Below, in pieces: positions 42,091 through 49,157 of a DNA stretch of 64,000 bases. The stretch comes from DATKHR01 sp036557365 (GTDB lineage Bacteria; Acidobacteriota; Vicinamibacteria; Vicinamibacterales; CAVVIG01), in NCBI GenBank assembly GCA_036557365.1, contig DATBHR010000065.1, positions 11,577 through 75,576 of the forward strand, read 5' to 3'. The translations under genes and the position numbers were made by a program. Each line of letters starts with the position of its first letter. The stretch's first letter is position 1. The notes beneath the pieces are model-generated. The model did no database searches, had not been told where the DNA came from, and was given only the letters and a program-made list of their open reading frames with translations.

Positions 42091-43240
42091 GCGTCCGGGC
42101 CGCCTTCGCATTCGTGCATTTCTGCATTCCTGCATCCTTGCATTCCCCTGTGTCGTCCTCGTCGCCCAGCAGCCCGATCGCGCACGGACCGAAACGCTCG
42201 CCAAGCGCGCCAACGATCGACTCGCGGCGCTCCAGCGTGACGCAGACCATCTCGCCGCGGAAGAACGCACGCTTCTGAACGATCTCCGCAAGCTCGAAAC
42301 CGAACGGCAGATCCGCGCGGAAGAGCTGAAGCGGGCGCAGGCGGACGTCGCGCATGCACAGGAGGAGCTCGACGGAATCGGATCCACGATCGACGCGCTG
42401 CAGGCCAGCGAAGCCGCGGCGCGCCCCGAGCTCGAGTCGCGCCTCACCGAGATGTACAAGCTGGGGCGCGCACGCTACGCGCGGCTGCTGTTGTCCACCT
42501 CGGATTTGCGGCAAGTCGGACAGGCGTATCGAATGGTAGGCGTGCTCGCGCAGCTCGATCGCGATCGCCTCGAGAAACATCAGCAGGCTATCGCCGATCT
42601 CGAGTCGTCGCGCCGGACGCTCGAGGAACGCAAACGTCAGGCGGCATCGCTTCGGACGGCGGCCGAGAAGGCGCAGGTCGCGGCCGCACGCGCCACACAG
42701 GCGAAAAACGACCTCGTGCGCGACATCGACAACCGCCGCGACGCGAACGCGCAGGTGTCGGCCGAGCTCCAGGCCGCGCAGCAGAAGCTGCAGCTCGCGC
42801 TGCGCGACACGGCCGCGGCGTCGGAGGTGCCGGCGTCTCTTCCGCTCAGGCCGTTCAAAGGCGATCTCGCCTGGCCCGCCACCGGCCAGCTTCGGCGGAG
42901 ATTCGGCGGCACGTCCGGACTGAGCGCCTCGCCGTCCAATGGAATAGAAGTTGGTACGGCCGACGGTTCGCCAGTCGTGGCGGTCCACGACGGCGTTGTC
43001 GCCTTCGCCGGTCCGTTTTCCGGCTTCGGGAACCTCGTCATCGTTGACCACGGGGCCCAGAATTTCAGTTTGTACGGCGATCTGCTCGATTTCAGCGTCG
43101 CGAAAGGAGCCCGGGTGGACCGTGGTCAGGCCCTGGGATCCGCCGGCCCGCTGCCCTCGGGCGGCACCGGCCTGTACTTCGAGCTTCGCGTCGACGGTCG
43201 GCCGGTTGACCCGCTACAATGGCTGAAGAAGCTTCCCTAG
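42071..43240 (+). CDS. EnvC-like LytM (M23) factor with degenerate zinc site
   Basis: A 389-residue protein. A signal peptide (core AFLHSCILAFPCVVLVA) is encoded by a short DNA repeat. Residues about 40-250 form a long coiled coil (ETLAKRANDRLAALQRDADH and following), and the last about 120 residues are a LytM domain (LAWPATGQLRRRFGG, VVAVHDGVVAFAGPF, GNLVIVDHGAQNFSLYGDL). The zinc-ligand positions appear lost: the HxGxD motif reads NGIEV, the YxHL position reads YGDL, and the HxHFE end reads GLYFELR. So it is probably an activator of other murein hydrolases, as EnvC is of AmiA/AmiB, rather than an enzyme. It is followed by an S41-like gene, a common envC-ctp order. Confidence 0.88.
   Translation: MESRSSERPGRLRIRAFLHSCILAFPCVVLVAQQPDRARTETLAKRANDRLAALQRDADHLAAEERTLLNDLRKLETERQIRAEELKRAQADVAHAQEELDGIGSTIDALQASEAAARPELESRLTEMYKLGRARYARLLLSTSDLRQVGQAYRMVGVLAQLDRDRLEKHQQAIADLESSRRTLEERKRQAASLRTAAEKAQVAAARATQAKNDLVRDIDNRRDANAQVSAELQAAQQKLQLALRDTAAASEVPASLPLRPFKGDLAWPATGQLRRRFGGTSGLSASPSNGIEVGTADGSPVVAVHDGVVAFAGPFSGFGNLVIVDHGAQNFSLYGDLLDFSVAKGARVDRGQALGSAGPLPSGGTGLYFELRVDGRPVDPLQWLKKLP
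42108..42148. repeat. TGCATT-type tandem array encoding the EnvC-like signal peptide
   Basis: The stretch repeats GCATTCG, TGCATTTC, TGCATTCC, TGCATCCT and TGCATTCCC with 7-8 nt spacing. It is fully inside the EnvC-like reading frame and encodes the hydrophobic core of its signal peptide (AFLHSCILAFP). A very similar DNA stretch encodes the M16 signal core near 16035-16075 on the minus strand. Confidence 0.85.
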
Positions 43241-43277
43241 TTAAGGCTGAGCCTCAGGGAACCAAGGATTGCCGCTT

Positions 43278-44447
43278 ATGAGCTCTCGGACACGGCTGGT
43301 CGTGATGTCGATTTCCGCTCCGGTCATCGCGTTCGCCATCGTCGGCGGCGTGCTGGCCAAGGTCACCGCGCGAGAGGGCACCTACCAGCATCTCAAGGTC
43401 TTCGACGATGTCGTCGGATTGGTGACGAGCAACTACGTCGAGGAAGTGGACGTCGACAAGGTGATGACCGGAGCGATGCACGGTCTCGCCGAAGGCCTGG
43501 ATCCGGACAGCGCTTACCTGACGCCCGCCGAGGTCAAACAAGTCGAGGGCAACACGCCGCTGGCACCCGCCGGGGTCGGGATCGAGCTGACGCGTCAGTA
43601 TTACCTCCGCGTCATCGCGGCACGGGATAACTCACCCGCCGCGAAGGCCGGAATTCGGACCGGCGACTACGTCCGCGCGATTGGCGATGCGCCGACGCGC
43701 GACATGTCGGTGTGGGAGGGCATCCGTGCGCTGCGCGGCGCGCCGGGTTCGAAAGTGTCGTTGACGATCATCCGCGGCAACGCTGCGGACCCGCACGTCG
43801 TCGAGCTGACGCGCGAAGCCGATCCGGCGGCGTCCGTGACCAGCCGCATCGCGGCGCCCGGCATCGGGTACATGCGCGTCGTGTCGGTGGGCGCGAACAC
43901 GGCCGCGCAGCTCAAGACGCAGGCCGCGGACCTCGCGAAGAACGGCGCGCAGAAACTGATCGTCGACATCCGCCGGACCTCGAACGGCAGTTTCGACGAA
44001 GGGCTGCAGATGGCGCGGCTGTTCGTCCCGAAAGGCACGCTGGCGATTCGCGAGTCGAAGGGCGCCGCGCGTGAAACGATTTCCGCCACCGCCGGCGACG
44101 GCTCGGTGACGCTGCCGATGGCGATTCTGCTCGACACGGGCACGTCAGGCGCCGCGGAACTCTTCGCGTCCGCGCTGTCGGGCAACAAGCGCGCGGACCT
44201 GATCGGCGAGCACACGATCGGCCGTGCAGCGCAGCAGAAGCTCGTCAAGCTGCCGGACGGCTCCGGTCTGTGGCTGTCCACGTCGCGGTTCCTCACGCCT
44301 TCGGGCGAACAGCTGCACGAAAAGGGTCTGACGCCCACGGTTCCGGTCGACGAACCTGACGTCGCCGAGTTCGGCGCGCCGGCGCCGACCGCCGATCCGA
44401 TTCTGGACAAGGCGATCGAGCAGCTGTCCGAGAAGAAAGCCGCGTAA
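43278..44447 (+). CDS. S41 (C-terminal processing protease) family protein lacking the catalytic dyad
   Basis: A 389-residue exported protein with an N-terminal signal anchor (LVVMSISAPVIAFAIVGGVLA), a CtpA-like N-terminal helical part (YVEEVDVDKVMTGAMHGLAEGLDPDSAYLTPAEV), a PDZ domain (AAKAGIRTGDYVRAIGDAPTRDM) and an S41 core. In active members the catalytic serine lies three residues before the conserved Glu (SASE) and the lysine 22 residues after it (GKG). Here the same positions read TSGAAE and IGRAAQ, so Ser appears to be Gly and Lys appears to be Arg. It may be a non-proteolytic scaffold. ATG 43278 is preferred to TTG 43269. It lies 37 nt after the EnvC-like gene. Confidence 0.87.
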   Translation: MSSRTRLVVMSISAPVIAFAIVGGVLAKVTAREGTYQHLKVFDDVVGLVTSNYVEEVDVDKVMTGAMHGLAEGLDPDSAYLTPAEVKQVEGNTPLAPAGVGIELTRQYYLRVIAARDNSPAAKAGIRTGDYVRAIGDAPTRDMSVWEGIRALRGAPGSKVSLTIIRGNAADPHVVELTREADPAASVTSRIAAPGIGYMRVVSVGANTAAQLKTQAADLAKNGAQKLIVDIRRTSNGSFDEGLQMARLFVPKGTLAIRESKGAARETISATAGDGSVTLPMAILLDTGTSGAAELFASALSGNKRADLIGEHTIGRAAQQKLVKLPDGSGLWLSTSRFLTPSGEQLHEKGLTPTVPVDEPDVAEFGAPAPTADPILDKAIEQLSEKKAA

Positions 44448-44497
44448 ATTCGCCGATTCGCGAACCCTCCCATTCGCCAATTGGAAAGGCCCTCGTG

Positions 44498-44536
44498 TAT
44501 ACTGATCGTTCGTCTCAGGGCGGTTTTTGCGAGACG
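44498..44536 (+). promoter_or_regulatory. Probable tRNA promoter -10 and leader hairpin
   Basis: TATACT at 44498-44503 is a good -10 about 35 nt upstream of the tRNA; no convincing -35 at 17 nt was found. Between it and the tRNA, CGTCTC (44511-44516) and GAGACG (44531-44536) form a perfect 6-bp inverted repeat around a 14-nt loop, immediately before the mature tRNA end, perhaps marking the leader for processing. Confidence 0.5.
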
Positions 44537-44537
44537 T

Positions 44538-44613
44538 AGGCGCGTAGCTCAGAGGTTAGAGCGCCTGCTTGACACGCAGGAGGTCGGTGGTTCGAGTCCA
44601 CCCGTGCCTACCA
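44538..44613 (+). tRNA. tRNA-Val (anticodon GAC)
   Basis: A full cloverleaf can be drawn: acceptor AGGCGCG pairs with CGTGCCT, D-stem GCTC/GAGC, anticodon stem CCTGC/GCAGG with loop TTGACAC (anticodon GAC, valine), variable loop AGGTC, T-stem GGTGG/CCACC with loop TTCGAGT, discriminator A at 44610, and an encoded CCA at 44611-44613. It lies between the S41-like gene and thrS. Confidence 0.96.
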
Positions 44614-44668
44614 GAAAACAGGCAGCCGGCATTCATCCAAACCGAGTTCAACGAGTAACACCGACGCA

Positions 44669-46621
44669 ATGAGCGAAATCACTGTCACGCTGCCCGACGG
44701 ATCGCAGCGACATGTGCCAGCAGGGGCGTCGGTCCGCGACGTGGCTGGAGAAATCTCTCCAGGCCTCGCGAAGAGCGCGCTCGCCGGCGTCGTCGACGGA
44801 CGCCTGGTCGACCTCACGATGCCGCTCGATCACGACGCGAGCGTGCGCGTCGTCACGGACCGGAGTCCCGAGGCGCTCGCGCTCTATCGTCACAGCACCG
44901 CGCATTTGCTGGCAGCCGCGGTCACCAATCTCTTCCCCGGCGTGCAGTGCGGCATCGGTCCGGCCACCGACGAAGGTTTTTTCTACGACTTCGTCGTGCC
45001 GCGGCCGTTCGTGCCCGAAGACCTCGAAGCCATCGAGAACAAGATGCGCGAGCTCGCCTCGGAGGACCTCGTCTACGAGCGCCAGATGTGGCCGCGCGAA
45101 GACGCGAAGGCCTTCTTCGCTGCGCGCGGCGAGCCGCTGAAGGTCCAGCTGATCGACGAGAAGACCGAAGGACAGAAGAACGTTTCCTGCTACACCATCA
45201 AGGACAAAGAGACCTTCGTCGATTTCTGCGTCGGTCCGCACGTGCCGTCCACCGGCAAGCTCAAGGCGTTCAAGCTGCTGAACACGTCGAATGCGTACTG
45301 GAAGGGCGACGCGCACAACGCGCCGATGCAGCGCATCTACGGCACCGCCTTCCTGTCCGACAAAGAACTGAAGGCGCACCTCACGCAGCTCGAGGAAGCG
45401 AAGAAGCGGGATCACCGAAAGCTCGGTCGCGAGCTCGGCCTGTTCACGTTCCATCCGTGGGCGCCCGGCGCCGCGTTCTGGCAGGACAAGGGCACGACGC
45501 TCTACAACACGCTCGCGAATTACATGCGGGATGTGCTGCTGCCCAACGGGTACGTCGAGGTGAAGACGCCGCTCATCTACAACAAGGCGTTGTGGGAAAC
45601 CTCCGGACACTGGTCGCACTATCGCCAGAACATGTTCCAGGTCCAGGGCTCCGAAGGCGAGGAGATGGCCATCAAGGCCATGAACTGCCCCGGGCACTTC
45701 CTGCTGTACGGCAACACGGTCCACAGCTACCGCGAGCTGCCGATCCGCTTTCACGAGCAGACGCCGCTGCACCGCAACGAGCTGGCAGGAGTTCTCTCCG
45801 GCCTCACACGCGTCCGGCAGTTCTCGCAGGACGATGGGCACTGCTTCGTGATGCAGGAGCAGATCGGCGATGAAGTCGAGCGGCTGTTGAAGCTGGTCCA
45901 GCGTGTGTACGACGACCTCGGGATGACGTTCCATCCGAAGCTCGGCACGCGGCCGCCGGAATTCCTCGGCGAAGTCGAGACCTGGAATCACGCGGAGGCG
46001 CAGCTGAAGGCGGCGCTCGAGCGCTCGGGCATGGACTACCAGTTGAACGCCGGCGACGGCGCCTTCTACGGTCCGAAGATCGACTTCGACGTCACCGACG
46101 CGATCGGACGCAAGTGGCAGTGCGCGACCATCCAGCTCGACTACCAGATGCCGGAACGCTTCGACCTCAAATACATCGGGGCCGACAATTCCGAGCACCG
46201 GGTCGTCGTGATCCATCGCGCAATCCTGGGCAGCTTCGAGCGGTTCATCGCCATCCTGATCGAGCACTACGCGGGCGCGTTCCCGTTGTGGCTGGCTCCG
46301 GTCCAGGTTGTGGTGCTGCCGATTTCCGACCGTCATCTGCCCTATGCCGCGAGCGTTCGCGACCAAGTGCAGGCGGCGGGGCTGCGCGTCGAGCTCGACG
46401 AGCGGCAGGAAAAGATTGGATATAAGATCCGGGAGGCTCAACTGCAGAAGGTGCCGTACATGCTCGTCGCCGGCGATCGCGAGGCCGAGACGAAGACCGT
46501 ATCGGTGCGCGAGCGCTCGGGCGGCGACAAGGGTTCGAGCTCGCTCGATGCCTTCATCAACGCGGCGAAGGCGGAGATCGAATCGAAGGGACGGAAGTCC
46601 GGCGAGGCCGACGCCGCGTAG
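44669..46621 (+). CDS. thrS: Threonyl-tRNA synthetase
   Basis: A 650-residue class II synthetase. The N-terminal TGS domain (EITVTLPDGSQRHVPAGASVRDVA) is followed by the editing domain with YRHSTAHLLAAAVTNLFPG and the SAD region FVDFCVGPHVPSTGKLKAFKLL. The catalytic core has YVEVKTPLIYNKALWETSGHW, the zinc ligand Cys in AIKAMNCPGHFLLYG, IRFHEQTPLHRNELAGVLSGL and LIEHYAGAFPLWLAPVQV at the start of the anticodon domain. An S-rich C-terminal end (GGDKGSSSLDAFINAAKAEIESKG) is slightly extended. It heads the thrS-infC-rpmI-rplT-pheST group, a common bacterial order. Confidence 0.98.
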   Translation: MSEITVTLPDGSQRHVPAGASVRDVAGEISPGLAKSALAGVVDGRLVDLTMPLDHDASVRVVTDRSPEALALYRHSTAHLLAAAVTNLFPGVQCGIGPATDEGFFYDFVVPRPFVPEDLEAIENKMRELASEDLVYERQMWPREDAKAFFAARGEPLKVQLIDEKTEGQKNVSCYTIKDKETFVDFCVGPHVPSTGKLKAFKLLNTSNAYWKGDAHNAPMQRIYGTAFLSDKELKAHLTQLEEAKKRDHRKLGRELGLFTFHPWAPGAAFWQDKGTTLYNTLANYMRDVLLPNGYVEVKTPLIYNKALWETSGHWSHYRQNMFQVQGSEGEEMAIKAMNCPGHFLLYGNTVHSYRELPIRFHEQTPLHRNELAGVLSGLTRVRQFSQDDGHCFVMQEQIGDEVERLLKLVQRVYDDLGMTFHPKLGTRPPEFLGEVETWNHAEAQLKAALERSGMDYQLNAGDGAFYGPKIDFDVTDAIGRKWQCATIQLDYQMPERFDLKYIGADNSEHRVVVIHRAILGSFERFIAILIEHYAGAFPLWLAPVQVVVLPISDRHLPYAASVRDQVQAAGLRVELDERQEKIGYKIREAQLQKVPYMLVAGDREAETKTVSVRERSGGDKGSSSLDAFINAAKAEIESKGRKSGEADAA

Positions 46622-46680
46622 TCGGCGGAGCACGTCGCGCGTGGGGGTGGTCCCCGAGAGACGTCCTGTTTTGGTTAAGT

Positions 46681-46686
46681 AGGAGG
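46681..46686 (+). promoter_or_regulatory. Perfect Shine-Dalgarno fixing an ATC start for infC
   Basis: AGGAGG at 46681-46686 is followed after CTTT by ATC at 46691 in the infC frame. The first in-frame standard codon (GTG 46766) would delete conserved N-terminal residues and has no such site, so this site decides the start. Confidence 0.8.
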
Positions 46687-46690
46687 CTTT

Positions 46691-47278
46691 ATCGCTTTTT
46701 CCAGTGGTCCCCGACGCGACGATCGCGTACGGGTCAACGAACGCATCCGGGTTCGGGAAATCCGCGTGATCGACGACACGGGCCAGCAGCTCGGCATCAT
46801 GCCGCCGCCGCAGGCGCTCGCCATTGCCAAGCAGAAGGGACTCGACCTCGTCGAGATCTCGCCGACGGCGGTGCCGCCGGTCTGCCGCATCATGGACTTC
46901 GGGAAGTACCAGTACCAGGAGCAGAAGCGCGCGCGCGAGGCTCGCCGCCACCAGAAGGTCATCGAGGTCAAGGAAATCAAGTTCCGGCCGAAGGTGGACG
47001 AGCACGACTATCAGTTCAAGAAGAAGCACATCGAGCGCTTCCTCGAAGAAGGCGACAAGGTCAAAGCGACGATTTTCTTCCGCGGGCGCGAGATGGCGCA
47101 TCCGGAAATCGGACGCCGCATCCTCGAGCGGCTGGTCGGCGAGCTCGCCGACGTCGCCATCGCGGAGACGATGCCGCGCATGGAAGGCAACCAGATGCAC
47201 ACGATCCTGAGCCGCAAGCCGCAGAGCGGCGGCGGCCGGGCCAAGACGAGCGCGCGCCAGACGACCGGCGCCGCCTAG
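46691..47278 (+). CDS. infC: Translation initiation factor IF-3 (probable ATC start)
   Basis: A 195-residue factor that prevents subunit joining and checks start codons. The N-terminal domain begins with the typical RRDDRVRVNERIRVREIRVI and continues DDTGQQLGIMPPPQALAIAK, then GLDLVEISPTAVPPVCRIMD, and the basic linker YQYQEQKRAREARRHQK. The C-terminal domain has EIKFRPKVDEHDYQFKKKHI and VKATIFFRGREMAHPEIGR. The conserved N-terminus extends upstream of every ATG, GTG or TTG in frame and reaches ATC 46691 just behind a perfect AGGAGG. Rare starts (AUU, AUC, AUA) are known for infC and allow IF-3 to repress itself, so such control is likely here. Confidence 0.92.
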   Translation: MAFSSGPRRDDRVRVNERIRVREIRVIDDTGQQLGIMPPPQALAIAKQKGLDLVEISPTAVPPVCRIMDFGKYQYQEQKRAREARRHQKVIEVKEIKFRPKVDEHDYQFKKKHIERFLEEGDKVKATIFFRGREMAHPEIGRRILERLVGELADVAIAETMPRMEGNQMHTILSRKPQSGGGRAKTSARQTTGAA

Positions 47279-47293
47279 GGAACGGACAGCGAC

Positions 47294-47500
47294 ATGGCGA
47301 AGAAGTTGAAACTGAAAACGCACCGCGGCGCCGCCAAGCGCTTCAAGCGCACGAAGAGCGGAAAGTTTTTGCGGAGCAAGGCGTTCAAGCAGCACATCCT
47401 GAGCAGCAAGACCACGGCGCGCAAGCGGAAGCTGCGCGGGACCGTCACGGTCGCGGATGTCGATGCCGCCAAGCTGGCGCGCATGCTCCCGTATAAATGA
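47294..47500 (+). CDS. rpmI: 50S ribosomal protein L35
   Basis: A 68-residue ribosomal protein with the family sequence KLKTHRGAAKRFKRTKSGKF and ending in KLARMLPYK. Highly basic, normal length. It starts 15 nt after the infC stop. In contrast to the usual tight coupling to rplT, an inverted repeat array of about 107 nt lies between the two genes. Confidence 0.97.
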   Translation: MAKKLKLKTHRGAAKRFKRTKSGKFLRSKAFKQHILSSKTTARKRKLRGTVTVADVDAAKLARMLPYK

Positions 47501-47514
47501 GAGAAAAGACGCGA

Positions 47515-47621
47515 AATTAGGAATTGAGAATTAGGAACGAGGAATTACGGAGCCGTTGGAAAACAAGCGGGATTCAGAATCCTGTCTTCAATTCCTCATC
47601 CCTGATTCTTAATTCCTGATT
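47515..47621. repeat. Long inverted repeat array between rpmI and rplT
   Basis: A 32-nt left arm (47515-47546, beginning AATTAGGAATTGAGAATTAG) is mirrored by a 32-nt right arm (47590-47621, ending TTAATTCCTGATT) with roughly one mismatch in six by eye. Each arm repeats GGAATT / GAATTAG-like words. The transcript would fold into a long hairpin with a 43-nt loop just before the rplT ribosome-binding site, which could affect L20 expression. Confidence 0.85.
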
Positions 47622-47636
47622 GCGAGGATCAGAACA

Positions 47637-48005
47637 ATGCCGCGTGTAAAACGAGGAACGGTTCGCCGCGCCAAGCGCAAGAAGCTGCTGGGGCTGGCGA
47701 AGGGCTATTACGCCAACAAGAGCAAGCTGTATCGCGCCGCAAAAGAGTCCGTCGACACCGCGCTCAAGTACGCGTTCGTCGGACGCCGGCGCAAGAAGCG
47801 GGATTACCGCCGCTTGTGGGTCGTGCGGATCAACGCCGCCGCGCGCGAGAACGGCCTGACCTACGGGCAGTTGATCAGCGGGCTCAAGAACGCCGGCGTC
47901 ACGCTCGACCGCAAGAGCCTGTCGGAGCTTGCGACGTCGAGCCCGGCGGCATTCGCGTCGCTGGCCAAGCAGGCCAAGAGCGCCAAGTCCGCCGCCCGCG
48001 CCTGA
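47637..48005 (+). CDS. rplT: 50S ribosomal protein L20
   Basis: A 122-residue ribosomal protein, starting MPRVKRGTVRRAKRKKLLGL and containing YYANKSKLYRAAKESVDTAL, RRKKRDYRRLWVVRINAAAR and GLTYGQLISGLKNAGVTLDRK. Normal length. In E. coli L20 represses its own operon through a structured leader; here the large inverted repeat before the gene may serve or disturb a similar control. It is followed by a strong hairpin before pheS. Confidence 0.97.
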   Translation: MPRVKRGTVRRAKRKKLLGLAKGYYANKSKLYRAAKESVDTALKYAFVGRRRKKRDYRRLWVVRINAAARENGLTYGQLISGLKNAGVTLDRKSLSELATSSPAAFASLAKQAKSAKSAARA

Positions 48006-48023
48006 TCCCTGCGAACCACCCGG

Positions 48024-48060
48024 GCCCACGAAGATCCCTTTCAGGGCATTCTTCGTGGGC
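48024..48060 (+). terminator. Hairpin between rplT and pheS (attenuator or terminator)
   Basis: GCCCACGAAGA (48024-48034) pairs perfectly with TCTTCGTGGGC (48050-48060), and the loop contains a further CCCT/AGGG pair. There is no long T-run after it, so intrinsic termination is uncertain. Its place just ahead of pheS recalls attenuation of pheST in enteric bacteria, but no leader peptide rich in Phe was found. Confidence 0.55.
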
Positions 48061-48083
48061 TTCGTGATACAAACGTTCTCGCC

Positions 48084-49142
48084 GTGACCATCCCCGATCA
48101 GCAGGCCGTCGACGACCAGATCGCCGTCTTCGAGCGCGAGCTCGCGCAGGCAAAAACCAGCCGCGACGCCCAGGCCGTCCGCGACCGCTTCCTCGGGCGC
48201 AAGAACAGCGTCGTCGCCGAGTGGATGCAGCTGATCGCGAGCGCGCCGGCTGACCAGAAGAAGAACATCGGCCGCTACGCGAACGCGCTGAAGCAGGCCG
48301 TCGACGAACGCTGGACCGCCTACGCGGCGGCGTCCGCGGACGCGGCGCCGGCGGGCGCGATCGACGTGACGCTGCCCGGACGGTTGCCGCTCCTCGGACA
48401 TCGCCACCCGCTGACCGTCGTCCGCGATCGGCTCGAAGAGATCTTCCTGCGGATGGGATTCGCGGTCGCCGAAGGCCCCGAAGCCGAAGACGAGTGGCAC
48501 TGCTTCGACGCGCTGAACATGCCGGCGGAGCATCCTGCGCGCGACATGCAGGACACGCTGTATCTCTCCAAGGCGATTCGCGGCGCCGGCGGCGACGCCG
48601 ATCTGCGCACGCTGCTGCGGACACACACCTCGTCGATGCAGATTCGCTACATGCAGGCGCACGAACCGCCCATCCGCATCGTCGCGCCGGGCCGCGTCTA
48701 TCGACGGGACAATCTCGACGTCACGCACTCGCCGGCGTTCAATCAGATCGAGCTGCTGGCGGTGGACGAAGGCCTGTCTCTCGCGGATCTGAAGGGAACG
48801 CTCCTGGCGTTCGCGCACCAGATGTTCTCGGCCGACGCGCGCATCCGGTTCCGGCCCAGCTTCTTTCCGTACACGGAGCCGAGCGCCGAAATCGATTTGA
48901 GCTGCTGGCAGTGCGATGGCGCCGGCTGTGCGATGTGCAAGAAGACAGGCTGGATCGAGCTCGGCGGCTGCGGGATGGTCCATCCCGCGGTGTTCGAAGC
49001 GGTCGGCTACGATCCGGAGCGATACACCGGCTTCGCGTGGGGGATCGGGATCGAGCGCGTCGCCATCCTGCGGTATCAGGTCGAGGACATCCGGCTCTTT
49101 TACGAAAACGATCTGCGGTTCCTCGAACAGTTCCCGTACTAG
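48084..49142 (+). CDS. pheS: Phenylalanyl-tRNA synthetase alpha subunit
   Basis: A 352-residue catalytic subunit of the alpha2beta2 enzyme. The N-terminal coiled-coil arm (about 1-90) is followed by GRLPLLGHRHPLTVVRDRLE, FRMGFAVAEGPE-like residues (FLRMGFAVAEGPEAEDEW), class II motif 2 IRIVAPGRVYRRDNLDVTHS, and the C-terminal FRPSFFPYTEPSAEIDLSCW and YTGFAWGIGIERVAILRY (motif 3). It also carries a C-x2-C-x5-C-x2-C cluster (CWQCDGAGCAMC) in the known insertion. It starts with GTG 48084, and pheT follows after 15 nt. Confidence 0.97.
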   Translation: MTIPDQQAVDDQIAVFERELAQAKTSRDAQAVRDRFLGRKNSVVAEWMQLIASAPADQKKNIGRYANALKQAVDERWTAYAAASADAAPAGAIDVTLPGRLPLLGHRHPLTVVRDRLEEIFLRMGFAVAEGPEAEDEWHCFDALNMPAEHPARDMQDTLYLSKAIRGAGGDADLRTLLRTHTSSMQIRYMQAHEPPIRIVAPGRVYRRDNLDVTHSPAFNQIELLAVDEGLSLADLKGTLLAFAHQMFSADARIRFRPSFFPYTEPSAEIDLSCWQCDGAGCAMCKKTGWIELGGCGMVHPAVFEAVGYDPERYTGFAWGIGIERVAILRYQVEDIRLFYENDLRFLEQFPY

Positions 49143-49157
49143 CGGTTTCCATCACCG

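Noticed and set aside
44648..47395. 915-codon open frame on the minus strand opposite thrS, infC and the start of rpmI
   Set aside because: Opposite strand of highly conserved genes; composition is that of an antisense shadow with no motifs.
48006..48083. Phe-rich leader peptide or T-box before pheS
   Set aside because: No short frame with clustered Phe codons and no T-box sequence were found, only the hairpin.
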